Origin: JAHZKN01 sp965250205
GTDB taxonomy: Bacteria > Pseudomonadota > Alphaproteobacteria > Rhizobiales > Hyphomicrobiaceae
Direction: 5' to 3'
NCBI GenBank assembly: GCA_965250205.1
Contig: CBDFNK010000023.1
Coordinates: forward strand, 558,001-622,000
DNA length: 64,000 bases
The notes under the pieces were generated by a model. The model saw nothing but the letters and a program-made list of their open reading frames with translations, was not told where the DNA came from and searched no databases. Both the position numbers and the translations under genes were made by a program. Shown here in pieces: positions 44,533-53,029 of the stretch; position 1 is the first letter of the stretch; each line of letters opens with the position of its first letter.

Positions 44533-45261
44533 CTAAAGGGCGATGTAGTGACCGCCATTCACATCCAGACATGCACCAGTAATGAAACCAGCATCGTCTG
44601 ATGCCAGGAACGCCACCGCGCGTGCAATCTCTTCTGCTTCACCGAGGCGGTTAACTGGAATTTGCGGAAGGATCTGCGTCTCCATGACTTCCTTAGGCAC
44701 AGCAGCGACCATTTCAGTGTTGATGTAGCCAGGAGCAACGGTGTTACACGTGATGCCCTTGCGCGCACCCTCATAGGCCATCGCCTTGGTAAAGCCATGC
44801 ATACCGGCTTTTGCCGCCGAATAGTTGCTTTGGCCCATTTGACCCTTACGGCCATTGATCGATGAGATGTTGATGATGCGGCCAAACTTATTGGCGCGCA
44901 TGGAATCGATCACAGGACGGGTCATGTTGAAACAGCAATCTAAATCTGTCCGGATCACTTGGTCCCATTGCTCTTTGGTCATTTTGTGCAGCATCGCGTC
45001 ACGTGTGATGCCTGCATTGTTGACAACAATATCAATGGGCCCGAGGGCGGCAGCAACTTCAGCTAAACCTTTTTGGCAACCTTCAAAGTCACCAACATCC
45101 CATTTGTAGACTGGAATACCAGTCTCAGCCTGGAATTTTTGTGCCGCCTCATCGTTGCCAGCATAACTTGCAGCAACCCGACAACCGGCGTTCTTCAATG
45201 CAACGGAGATGGCGTGGCCAATGCCCCGCGTGCCCCCAGTAACGATGGCAACCCGCGCCAT
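44533..45261 (-). CDS. phaB: Acetoacetyl-CoA reductase PhaB
   Basis: 242 residues. NADPH-dependent short-chain dehydrogenase making (R)-3-hydroxybutyryl-CoA for polyhydroxybutyrate. Nucleotide site VTGGTRGIGHAI, NNAG in IVVNNAGITRD, catalytic serine in INISSINGRKGQMGQ and YSAAK (Tyr-Lys). GRKGQMGQSNYSAAKAG is typical of PhaB rather than FabG. It follows phaA on the minus strand, with a large hairpin between them. Confidence 0.95.
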   Translation of the reverse strand: MARVAIVTGGTRGIGHAISVALKNAGCRVAASYAGNDEAAQKFQAETGIPVYKWDVGDFEGCQKGLAEVAAALGPIDIVVNNAGITRDAMLHKMTKEQWDQVIRTDLDCCFNMTRPVIDSMRANKFGRIINISSINGRKGQMGQSNYSAAKAGMHGFTKAMAYEGARKGITCNTVAPGYINTEMVAAVPKEVMETQILPQIPVNRLGEAEEIARAVAFLASDDAGFITGACLDVNGGHYIAL

Positions 45262-45309
45262 ATGGTGTCCTCCTCAGAAGAGTTTCATTGTTTATTGGAT
45301 CCAAAAAAA

Positions 45310-45365
45310 CTTTTGGCCCTAACCGAAGCTAGGGCGAGTACCTAGGTCTCGGCAAGGGCCAAAAG
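45310..45365 (-). promoter_or_regulatory. Large hairpin between phaA and phaB
   Basis: An 11-bp outer stem CTTTTGGCCCT/AGGGCCAAAAG encloses inner pairings CCGA/TCGG and CTAGG/CCTAG. On the minus strand it follows phaA and is followed by GTTTTTTTGG, so it may be a terminator, attenuator or processing site lowering phaB relative to phaA. Confidence 0.7.
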
Positions 45366-45384
45366 CAATTCGCATCAATTTTCT

Positions 45385-46575
45385 TTAGTCCCGCTCAAGG
45401 CACATCGCAACACCCATGCCGCCGCCAATGCACAACGTTGCAAGACCCCTCTTGGCATCGCGACGCTTCATTTCATGAAGCAATGTGACCAGAACTCGGG
45501 CACCCGAGGCACCAATAGGGTGACCAATAGCAATGGCACCACCATTGACGTTTACCTTATCTGTATCCCAGCCAAGACCTTTGTTGACCGCTATTGCCTG
45601 CGCCGCGAAAGCTTCATTGGCTTCTATGAGGTCGAGATCATCAATGCTCCAACCAGCCTTTTCCAGAGCCTTTTTGGATGCTGGGATCGGACCTGTTCCC
45701 ATGATCGAAGGGTCAACCCCAGCATTTGCCCACGACACAATGCGCGCCAACGGGGTGATCCCGCGTTTTTCTGCATTGGCAGAAGACATCAGGACAGCAA
45801 CCGCGGCACCATCATTAATACCAGACGCATTCCCAGCAGTCACAGTTCCTTCTTTACGATCGAATGCCGGGCGTAGCTTGCCGAGACCTTCAGGCGTCAC
45901 ACCTTCTTTGATGTACTCGTCTTTGTCAGCAACCACGTCACCCTTGCGCGATTTAATCGTGACAGGCGCAATTTCTTCGTCGAACTTGCCAGCCTTCTGT
46001 GCAGCTTCCGCTTTGTTCTGAGAGGCTGCCGCAAATGCGTCCTGCTCTTCACGTGTAATCTGCCATTGACGGGCGACGTTCTCGGCCGTTGTGCCCATGT
46101 GATAGTTGTTGAACGCATCCCACAGACCATCTTTGATCATGGTGTCGAGCACTTTGACGTCACCCATTTTTGTGCCGTTGCGCATTGGCGAGGCATGCAT
46201 CGACATGCTCATGCTTTCTTGACCCCCTGCAACAACCACGTCAGCAGAGCCTGTTGCAATTTGCTGTTGGCCTAACGCAACTGCACGCAGACCCGAGCCA
46301 CAAATCTGGTTCATGCCCCAGGCCGGTGAATCAACCGGAATGCCAGCTGCAATAGAAGCCTGACGTGCAGGATTTTGGCCCATGCCGGCTGTTAGAATTT
46401 GACCTAAGATGACTTCTGAAACGTCGCTTGGTGCGACACCACAACGGTCCAGCGCCGCCGCTATCGCAGCCTTTCCCAGTTCATGAGCCGGTACTGTGTT
46501 AAACGAACCACCAAAACTTCCCACAGCTGTCCGCGCTGCCCCGGCAATCACAACCTGATTATCACGATCACTCAT
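45385..46575 (-). CDS. phaA: Acetyl-CoA acetyltransferase PhaA (beta-ketothiolase)
   Basis: 396 residues. Condenses two acetyl-CoA to acetoacetyl-CoA. The nucleophile cysteine is in NQICGSGLRAVALG, the catalytic histidine in GGAIAIGHPIGASGAR, and the second cysteine in TLCIGGGMG. Thiolase length is standard. It forms an operon with phaB and is divergent from the regulator phaR. Confidence 0.96.
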   Translation of the reverse strand: MSDRDNQVVIAGAARTAVGSFGGSFNTVPAHELGKAAIAAALDRCGVAPSDVSEVILGQILTAGMGQNPARQASIAAGIPVDSPAWGMNQICGSGLRAVALGQQQIATGSADVVVAGGQESMSMSMHASPMRNGTKMGDVKVLDTMIKDGLWDAFNNYHMGTTAENVARQWQITREEQDAFAAASQNKAEAAQKAGKFDEEIAPVTIKSRKGDVVADKDEYIKEGVTPEGLGKLRPAFDRKEGTVTAGNASGINDGAAVAVLMSSANAEKRGITPLARIVSWANAGVDPSIMGTGPIPASKKALEKAGWSIDDLDLIEANEAFAAQAIAVNKGLGWDTDKVNVNGGAIAIGHPIGASGARVLVTLLHEMKRRDAKRGLATLCIGGGMGVAMCLERD

Positions 46576-46777
46576 TTAAGCTGCCTCCCTGGCATTCATA
46601 TCCCTAAACTTGGGCGGTCACAAAATGCTGTAACCACACCCTCCATCCCTGATCGAAAAGAGTTGCCTACTAAGATAGCAGGGTTATTTCGTCCTGCAAT
46701 TCTGGGGACTAGCGGCATATCTACCCAATTTCAGAGCAGTTTGTTATGGCACATGATGGGAACCCTGTGCTAGCGTA

Positions 46778-46787
46778 CTGCACTGCA
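46778..46787. promoter_or_regulatory. Possible PhaR binding site
   Basis: CTGCACTGCA lies about 45 bases before phaR. TGC-rich motifs of this kind are bound by PhaR in Paracoccus and relatives, suggesting autoregulation and control of the divergent phaA. Inferred from sequence similarity only. Confidence 0.35.
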
Positions 46788-46830
46788 ATATGAAGTACCC
46801 TTGACGCTGACGTGAAGCAGAAAAGCAAAA

Positions 46831-47541
46831 ATGCTGAACCCTGGCACCTCGAAGACCGAAACAAGAGACGCCGTTGTCATTAAGAAATATGCCAACCGCC
46901 GCCTCTACAACACCCAAACAAGTACCTACGTTACGCTTGAAGATTTGGCGGGGATGGTGCGCTCCGACAAAGACTTTGTGGTCTATGACGCCAAATCGGG
47001 CGACGAGCTTACCCATTCTGTTCTGACCCAGATCATCGTCGAGCAGGAAGGCCGCAAGGATGGTCAAACACTTCTGCCGATCCCGTTTCTACGTCAGCTC
47101 ATCCGGTTTTATGATGATCAAATCGGGCGCATGATACCGAGCTATCTTCAGTTTAGCCTGGAAAACCTGGTCAAAGAGCAGGACAACCTGCGCACACATT
47201 TTGCCAAAGCGTTTTCCAATCCTTCCCCCACCCCAGGCGCAACCTTTGAAGTTTATCAGGACATGGCGCGGCAAAACATGGCAATGTTTGAACAAGCAAT
47301 GTCGATGTGGAGTTCGTTTGGAGCGGCAGCCCAATCTGGGGGCAAAAGCGATGGCGCAGCAGATCAATCATCGAACGCAGCGGCAGTCGGTGACAAACCT
47401 ACAAATGCAACGGAAAATGCAACGGAAAGCAGCACACGCTCTGTCGATAAATCGAAAGACGAAGGCGATCTCAGCGACTTAAAGCAACAGCTTGAAGCGA
47501 TGCAGGCTAGAATAGACCGCCTGACAACTGACAAGAGCTAA
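46831..47541 (+). CDS. phaR: Polyhydroxyalkanoate synthesis repressor PhaR
   Basis: 236 residues. The N-terminal PHB_acc_N DNA-binding part is IKKYANRRLYNTQTSTYVTL then EDLAGMV; a PHB_acc central domain (ILTQIIVEQE-like and IRFYDDQIGRMIPSYLQFSL) follows, then a low-complexity alanine/serine/threonine tail and a final helix. PhaR senses polymer granules and represses phasin and synthesis genes. Divergent from phaAB. Confidence 0.95.
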   Translation: MLNPGTSKTETRDAVVIKKYANRRLYNTQTSTYVTLEDLAGMVRSDKDFVVYDAKSGDELTHSVLTQIIVEQEGRKDGQTLLPIPFLRQLIRFYDDQIGRMIPSYLQFSLENLVKEQDNLRTHFAKAFSNPSPTPGATFEVYQDMARQNMAMFEQAMSMWSSFGAAAQSGGKSDGAADQSSNAAAVGDKPTNATENATESSTRSVDKSKDEGDLSDLKQQLEAMQARIDRLTTDKS

Positions 47542-47626
47542 ATCAAGTCGGTTGTCGTTGGGTCCGTGGCGCGCAATTTACTCATCTTGATATGCACTAA
47601 AGCCGCTCGGTGCCTGCCTCTGGCAC

Positions 47627-47771
47627 CTAGATCAACCTGCGAAAAGTTGGAACGCGACTTTGAGCAGATAAGTTGATCGCCAGTTATGGAATAGAGCCAT
47701 GAGATAGAGTCATGGGATAGAGCGTCGCGCAAATAGCTTGGCTGTGTAGTAGAAGAAGCTCGACGCTGTAG
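47627..47771 (-). repeat. Dispersed CTAG-bounded two-hairpin repeat, copy 6
   Basis: 145 bp in reverse orientation, CTAGATCAACCTGCG to CGACGCTGTAG. Lies between phaR and the convergent PAS-GGDEF-EAL gene, whose stop is 20 bases beyond its end. Confidence 0.9.
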
Positions 47772-47789
47772 ATGTTATTTCCTAATGCG

Positions 47790-49610
47790 CTACTTATCGA
47801 GATGCTTCGCCAGATCACTGGTCATAAATGGCATGCCGAAATGGAACCCTTGCAGATAAGTTATGCCTGCATCTTTTAGGAAATCAACGGTTGCCTGATC
47901 GCCCACCCACTCAGCGACGGTTTCCATATTAAACTCACGGGCAATATCGACCATTGTGCGGATAAAGACCTGATCTGAAGTTTCCTCGACCAGATTTTTC
48001 ACAAACGTACCATCGATTTTGACCATATCGACATTCAAAATCTTGAGATTTTTGAACGACGTGTAGCCAGCACCAAAATCATCAATCGCAACCCTGCAGC
48101 CAAGTTCTTTGACTGTGTCGACAAAGGCAACAGTTTGATCAAGGTCGTGAATAGCCACGGTTTCTGTGATTTCAATTGTTAAACGACTGGTGAGCTCGTG
48201 CTTGCCACCCGTCAACTTGTGGAGTGCAACAAGCCAATCTTGATCGCTTGTTGTGAGTGCAGACACGTTCACAGCCAATTTCAGTGTTGAATGTTTGCGC
48301 AGAAGATCGATAGATAACTCGAGCGTGCGTCGATCAACCATGCGCGACAAGCCAAGCTGTTCGGCAACCTCGATAAATTCACCCGCACTGACCACCGTGC
48401 CGTCAGGTTTCTCCATCCGCATCAAGCACTCATAAAGATCAGCTTTGCCGGATTGCGTTGATACAATTGGCTGTAACACCAAATGCATACGGTTTTCCTC
48501 AAGTGCGGAGACGACTTCATCTGCAATTGCAATGTTGCGCTGACGCGTGGTTTCCCGCGTCGGACTGGGCTCGAACGGCATAAAGCAATCAATACGGCGC
48601 TGTTTTGCCTGATCAAGGGCTTGAAGGGCGCAGCTCAGCGCTTCGTTGGGCGTATCTGCCTGGGCAGGTAACACAACGCCACCAATCGATATCGTTGCAG
48701 AAAGCTGACACGCGGACGTCTCGATCGTTTCAGAACGAACCGCAGAGATAAAGCGTTCTGATGCGATCCGCATCGCGCCTGGACCGCAATCAGACAGAAT
48801 AATGCCAAACTTGTTCGACGAATAACGGCCTACCGTGTCGCCACCACGCAACTTCGACTTGATCATCCGTGCGACGCTTGCAATCACCTCATCACCAACA
48901 TCGAAGCCAAAGTTTGAGTTGAATACGGCAAGGTTGTTGACCGAAGCAATGAGCAAGGCACACGATTGTTGTGTCCGCGTAGTCCGTTGAATGAAAGCGC
49001 CAAGTGCATCATTGAGACGGACACGGTTTAGCTGACCGGTAAGCTCATCGTGGTCGTTGTAGTGCAGCAGCCGCTGCTCTTCCCAATATCTGTCATTAAT
49101 GACGCGAATGACACCGCGGGCTCTGATCGGCTTTCCATCGTCATCAAACCAACAGCGCCCGTGATCTTCAATCCAAATGGTTTCAGTACTGCGCTTACCA
49201 CCTGGTATAAACTGGTATTGGACACGGAATGGCGCACCTGAGGCCGCATCACCGCTATCTTGGTCTACGATCGCATCATGGCGTCGTGACAGATGCTCAG
49301 GCGAGATCAAAGACTGATACCCTCGACCCGTTTTGAGGTGTTCAGGATTGGAAACGCCAAGCACTTCATTGACATTTGCTTCCCAAGCAATGCTGTCACT
49401 TGTCAGGTCCCAATTGTATGCGGTCTCATCAACTGCTGACAGAATGCCAACAAGATCGAAAGCTTCTGCCACAATCGGCAAATCCATTACGTCGCCCATA
49501 GCGCTCTTGTCGCCTGCTTGTGCAAAGGCAAGACGCTGTCCGCCGTTTGCTTGTTGCACCACTGTTGGCAACTGACCTTTTTGAGATGAACCCAAGACTG
49601 ACCCCACCAA
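47790..49610 (-). CDS. PAS-GGDEF(degenerate)-EAL signalling protein
   Basis: 606 residues. A PAS-like domain (about 45-150) precedes a GGDEF domain whose signature reads SSNKF, so cyclase activity is unlikely. The EAL domain (about 355-606) keeps the metal and substrate residues: YECLMRMEKPDG at the EAL position, AVNVS, LTIEITET, VAIDDFGAGYTS, VKIDGTFV and TVAEWV. It is therefore probably a cyclic-di-GMP phosphodiesterase with a regulatory GGDEF part. No signal peptide or membrane segment, so cytoplasmic. The signal sensed by PAS is unknown. Confidence 0.9.
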   Translation of the reverse strand: MVGSVLGSSQKGQLPTVVQQANGGQRLAFAQAGDKSAMGDVMDLPIVAEAFDLVGILSAVDETAYNWDLTSDSIAWEANVNEVLGVSNPEHLKTGRGYQSLISPEHLSRRHDAIVDQDSGDAASGAPFRVQYQFIPGGKRSTETIWIEDHGRCWFDDDGKPIRARGVIRVINDRYWEEQRLLHYNDHDELTGQLNRVRLNDALGAFIQRTTRTQQSCALLIASVNNLAVFNSNFGFDVGDEVIASVARMIKSKLRGGDTVGRYSSNKFGIILSDCGPGAMRIASERFISAVRSETIETSACQLSATISIGGVVLPAQADTPNEALSCALQALDQAKQRRIDCFMPFEPSPTRETTRQRNIAIADEVVSALEENRMHLVLQPIVSTQSGKADLYECLMRMEKPDGTVVSAGEFIEVAEQLGLSRMVDRRTLELSIDLLRKHSTLKLAVNVSALTTSDQDWLVALHKLTGGKHELTSRLTIEITETVAIHDLDQTVAFVDTVKELGCRVAIDDFGAGYTSFKNLKILNVDMVKIDGTFVKNLVEETSDQVFIRTMVDIAREFNMETVAEWVGDQATVDFLKDAGITYLQGFHFGMPFMTSDLAKHLDK

Positions 49611-49810
49611 TCAATAAGCGCTCTAGAAGTCGCGCCCATACAACCCAACAAAAATAATCTCACTCTATTTCTAGGCTGAAAGTCCTAACAACCATTAAAA
49701 CTTGAACCATTCTTAGCCTATGTTTTAAGCTGTTTTGCCGTTAACCGGGACTTAGGCCAAGAAATACTGGGCCCATCAGATCCTGAAAATCGTGGTCCAA
49801 ATACGAATTG

Positions 49811-49848
49811 GGCTCCGCTGTGCCTGATGAGAGAGGCACAGCGGAGCC
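49811..49848. other. Perfect 15-bp hairpin
   Basis: GGCTCCGCTGTGCCT (49811-49825) pairs perfectly with AGGCACAGCGGAGCC (49834-49848) with an 8-base loop. No T run follows on either strand. It may end the minus-strand gene at 49910 or protect its mRNA 3' end. Confidence 0.75.
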
Positions 49849-49909
49849 CATGATTTCAAACCGATTGTTGAGACGGCCTCCTCAACAAAGGGGCAATCCA
49901 CGTCCGACG

Positions 49910-50323
49910 TTAGCCGCCACCCATGCCACCAAAACCAATGTCACGACGCGCGACCCGTATACCAATGGTGTAGCCTGCGATCACGTCAATCAGTGTTGCA
50001 AACATGATGATGAAGAAGACGGAGGTCGCCGCTTGTTCAACAGTTAAGAAGCACACCAAACAGGCAACAAAGACCAGCATAGAAAGGCCGTGGTCAAGGA
50101 GCGATGCCGTTGAGGTGTAGGTTGCTTTGAGCAGTTCGACAAACAGGAAGATCATAGTAATCACAATCAATAGATCGCCCCAAGTGAAGCGCCAATTGCC
50201 GCCGCTCAACAATGATATGCCGGGGTCACCGGTCAATGAAGAGGTGAGGTCAACACCAACCAATTTCAAAAAGAAATACAGCATGAAGGGCACGATCAAA
50301 AGCGGAATGGCTCTAAGCGACAT
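49910..50323 (-). CDS. Four-helix membrane protein, conserved hypothetical
   Basis: 137 residues with four hydrophobic helices (about 5-20, 50-72, 80-105, 108-125) and a glycine tail GFGGMGGG. No family name recalled. ATG 50323 stands eight bases after GGAGG, which decides it over ATG 50329 (two bases). It is downstream of rpmF on the same strand but separated by 95 bases. Confidence 0.75.
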   Translation of the reverse strand: MSLRAIPLLIVPFMLYFFLKLVGVDLTSSLTGDPGISLLSGGNWRFTWGDLLIVITMIFLFVELLKATYTSTASLLDHGLSMLVFVACLVCFLTVEQAATSVFFIIMFATLIDVIAGYTIGIRVARRDIGFGGMGGG

Positions 50324-50418
50324 TGTCATTTCCTCCCAAAGCCACACAGTGTGGCCGAATTAATTTTATCTAAAACCCTAAGCTTATCCCAGAGCTTTAG
50401 CCATTTGGATATCGGACA

Positions 50419-50604
50419 CTAAATATCAGATTTGGGCTCAAGAATTTGACGGCCGCGGTATTTTCCTGATTTCAGGTCGATATGATGCGGACGGCGCAGC
50501 TCGCCGCTGTCTTTGTCTTCAACATATGTCGCTGCCTTAAGGGCGTCATGTGCCCGGCGCTGGCCGCGTTTCATCGCGGTCACCTTTTTACGTGGTACAG
50601 CCAT
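50419..50604 (-). CDS. rpmF: 50S ribosomal protein L32
   Basis: 61 residues. MAVPRKKVTAMKRGQRRAHD followed by VEDKDSGELRRPHHIDLKSG is diagnostic of alphaproteobacterial L32 without the zinc cysteines. Part of the large ribosomal subunit. mtgA lies upstream on the same strand, as in other Rhizobiales. Confidence 0.97.
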   Translation of the reverse strand: MAVPRKKVTAMKRGQRRAHDALKAATYVEDKDSGELRRPHHIDLKSGKYRGRQILEPKSDI

Positions 50605-50934
50605 TTGATAGAATCTCCAGTCGGTCAGTTCGGTGCCAGATCATCACCAAGCCCCAGCGGCCCACTCGGTCAAAGACCAGTAATGGTGCATCTGAATTGG
50701 CGGAAAACGGGATGGGCCACACTTTTTAGCTCAACCCCAACACCCGGTATCAATCTATTTGGCGGCCTTATACTCAGTTTCTGGGACCAATACCAGCCCC
50801 CGGGCCCGCGACACGGGCCCGCTCACCGTATCATGTCACTTGGCCCATTTGAGATGGACAGCTCGAACTTCCGGACCGCCGGGCCTGGTGGCACCCGACC
50901 ACCGGGAGGCCTAATAAATAGATAAATGGCCTCA
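50605..50934. other. GC-rich intergenic region with two inverted repeats
   Basis: 330 bp between mtgA and rpmF. CGGGCCCG occurs twice (50801-50808 and 50814-50821), and GGCCTGGTGG...CCACCGGGAGGCC forms a hairpin at 50882-50912. No T run follows on the minus strand, so termination after mtgA is only possible. No gene seen. Confidence 0.55.
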
Positions 50935-51837
50935 TTAGCCGAGTACGCAGCCAGTGTAATACCCTGCCTGGCGGGCGCGACCCCGGATAACATTGGCCTT
51001 GCGCCGGGTCTTGGGCCCGGGCCTGCCCGCACGGCGAACCTTGGGGTTGGGCAAACTGGCGGCCAATCGGGAGGCCGCGGCGACACCTAATTTGGCTGGC
51101 GTTGTGTTGAAATGGTGCCGAGCTGCGGCCCCGATGCCAAAAACCCCAGGGCCCCATTCAGCAATGTTCAGATAAATCTCAAGCATCCGCTTTTTCGGCC
51201 AGATCAGCTCCATCATCACCGTTACCGGCACTTCCAGGACCTTTCGAACATAGCTCTTTGATTGCCATAGGAACATGTTTTTGGCGGTTTGCATGGAAAT
51301 GGTGCTGGCCCCGCGCGGTGTGCCGCCCTTGGCATGCTCAATCGCATATCGAATGGCGGCAAAATCAATGCCCCAGTGTCTGCAAAACTGCGCGTCTTCA
51401 GCAACCACCACGGCTTTGATGACAGTCGACGAAATCTTTTCTAGCGGCACCCAGGTGTGATGCACCCTGTTGCCTCTAAGATAGTTGTACAGCATCAGGT
51501 TGGAGGCAGGCGGATTGACGAAACGATAGGCGACGATCATCACGGTGACACAGGCAAACCAGCCCGCTAGCCCATAGACAGCGTACCAACCCATACGCCG
51601 GATGAGCGCTTGGCGATCCGGGTTCCAAACATGTTGATGCCATATCCGACCAAGCCTATTTCTTGATTCTTGACCGCGAGGCGCTGTTGATGCCGGGGCT
51701 GACGATGCCAACTCGGACTGGGACATGCCCACAGCAGCGATAATTGTTTGTGCAGCCTCATGCACGAGTTGAGCTACACGGGGCGCATCCATGTCATGCG
51801 TCTCATTTGACAGGCCCTGTTGGTCGCACCCACTCAC
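50935..51837 (-). CDS. mtgA: Monofunctional biosynthetic peptidoglycan transglycosylase MtgA
   Basis: 300 residues. Polymerises lipid II glycan chains at the inner membrane. A 70-residue cytoplasmic N-terminus precedes one membrane helix (about 83-105). The GT51 catalytic region has VVVAEDAQFCRHWGIDF with the glutamate, RGASTISMQTAKNMFLW, and RMLEIYLNIAEWGPGVFG. The C-terminus is very basic. GTG 51837 is given as start; ATG 51792 is possible. Confidence 0.92.
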   Translation of the reverse strand: MSGCDQQGLSNETHDMDAPRVAQLVHEAAQTIIAAVGMSQSELASSAPASTAPRGQESRNRLGRIWHQHVWNPDRQALIRRMGWYAVYGLAGWFACVTVMIVAYRFVNPPASNLMLYNYLRGNRVHHTWVPLEKISSTVIKAVVVAEDAQFCRHWGIDFAAIRYAIEHAKGGTPRGASTISMQTAKNMFLWQSKSYVRKVLEVPVTVMMELIWPKKRMLEIYLNIAEWGPGVFGIGAAARHHFNTTPAKLGVAAASRLAASLPNPKVRRAGRPGPKTRRKANVIRGRARQAGYYTGCVLG

Positions 51838-51940
51838 AAGCTTCGCTCTTTTGATGTTAAACAGCTATTGGTACACAAAGACAGCACATCTGCACCAATC
51901 CATATTTGGATGCGCAATCCAAGACATGAGTACGACCTGA

Positions 51941-52861
51941 ATGAACTTTTCGCAAAGGCAGACACAACGCGCGGACCTCATCGAAGTGCATTTGCGAGAG
52001 CTTCTTGGTGAAGCTGTGGCAGAAACCACACCCGGTTGTGGACCAGAGGCGAGGCGGCTTGCCGCAGCCCTGGCTGATGCCGCTGCAAATGGCGGCAAAC
52101 GGTTGCGCCCTTTGCTGGTCATAGAAACCGCAGCCCTGTTTGATGTTGGCACCCATGCCTGCCTCAATGCCGCCGCCGCTGTTGAATGCATCCATTGCTA
52201 TTCACTCGTGCACGATGATCTGCCGTGCATGGACAATGACCAGTTGCGCCGTGGCAAACCTACGATCTGGAAAGCTTATGACGAATGGACAGCGGTACTT
52301 GCAGGCGACGCCTTGCTCACCCTGGCATTCGATATTTTAGCGCGCAAAGAAACCCATCCTGACCCCGAAGCGCGTCTTGCTATGATTGCAACTTTGGCCA
52401 AGGCAAGCGGGGCTTGCGGCATGGTACAAGGCCAAGCCTTGGACTTAGCAGCCAGCAAACGCGGTGAACCAAAAACACCAACCATCACCAGCACGAAGAC
52501 TTTGCAGGCATTAAAAACAGGCACACTGATTGAAGCATCGTGTCAGTTGGGTGGCCTTCTGGGCGGCACAGACACTCAAGCCCTTGCCAACCTTCGTCGC
52601 TATGGCGCCGCTCTCGGCTTAGCATTTCAAATCAGCGATGATCTATTGGATCTTGAAGGCTCACCTGAAAAAGTCGGCAAGGCGACGGGCAAAGATACAA
52701 CCGATGGCAAAGCTACATTGGTTGGCTTGCTGGGTAAGGATGCCGCCCGGGCAGAACTTGACTGTGCCCTTCAAAGTGCCAGTGACGCGCTTCAAGACTT
52801 TGGCGCCAAAGCCGACGTTCTGCGCGAAATTACCGATTTCGTTGCCAAGCGAGAATATTAG
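51941..52861 (+). CDS. ispA: Polyprenyl (farnesyl) diphosphate synthase
   Basis: 306 residues. Condenses isopentenyl diphosphate with allylic diphosphates. First aspartate-rich motif is LVHDDLPCMDND, second is QISDDLLDLEG, with GGKRLRPLL and YSLVHDD at the usual spacing. Short length and the CMDND form fit farnesyl diphosphate synthase. ATG 51941. Precursor supply links it functionally to ispG in this window, though not in the same operon. Confidence 0.93.
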   Translation: MNFSQRQTQRADLIEVHLRELLGEAVAETTPGCGPEARRLAAALADAAANGGKRLRPLLVIETAALFDVGTHACLNAAAAVECIHCYSLVHDDLPCMDNDQLRRGKPTIWKAYDEWTAVLAGDALLTLAFDILARKETHPDPEARLAMIATLAKASGACGMVQGQALDLAASKRGEPKTPTITSTKTLQALKTGTLIEASCQLGGLLGGTDTQALANLRRYGAALGLAFQISDDLLDLEGSPEKVGKATGKDTTDGKATLVGLLGKDAARAELDCALQSASDALQDFGAKADVLREITDFVAKREY

Positions 52862-52879
52862 CGAACAAACAGTGCAAAC

Positions 52880-53012
52880 CTAGAGCGTCTGTGCCTTTTC
52901 TCGTACCAGTAAAGCTATTTGCGCGACGCTCAATCCCATGACTTTATCTCATGACTGGCGGGCAACTTATCTGCTCAAAGTCGCGTTCCAACTTTTCACA
53001 AGGTTGATCTAG
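52880..53012 (+). repeat. Dispersed CTAG-bounded two-hairpin repeat, copy 7
   Basis: 133 bp from CTAGAGCGTCTGTGCC to GGTTGATCTAG. Its left domain (CTTTTCTCGTACCAG) is shared with copy 8 rather than with the TTGTTGTGCACAG type, so at least two subfamilies exist. Confidence 0.92.
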
Positions 53013-53029
53013 TCACCAGAAAGACAAAG

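Noticed and set aside
50482..50925. 147-residue plus-strand frame
   Set aside because: Runs antisense through rpmF and the GC-rich inverted repeats; proline/glycine text is typical of a shadow frame.
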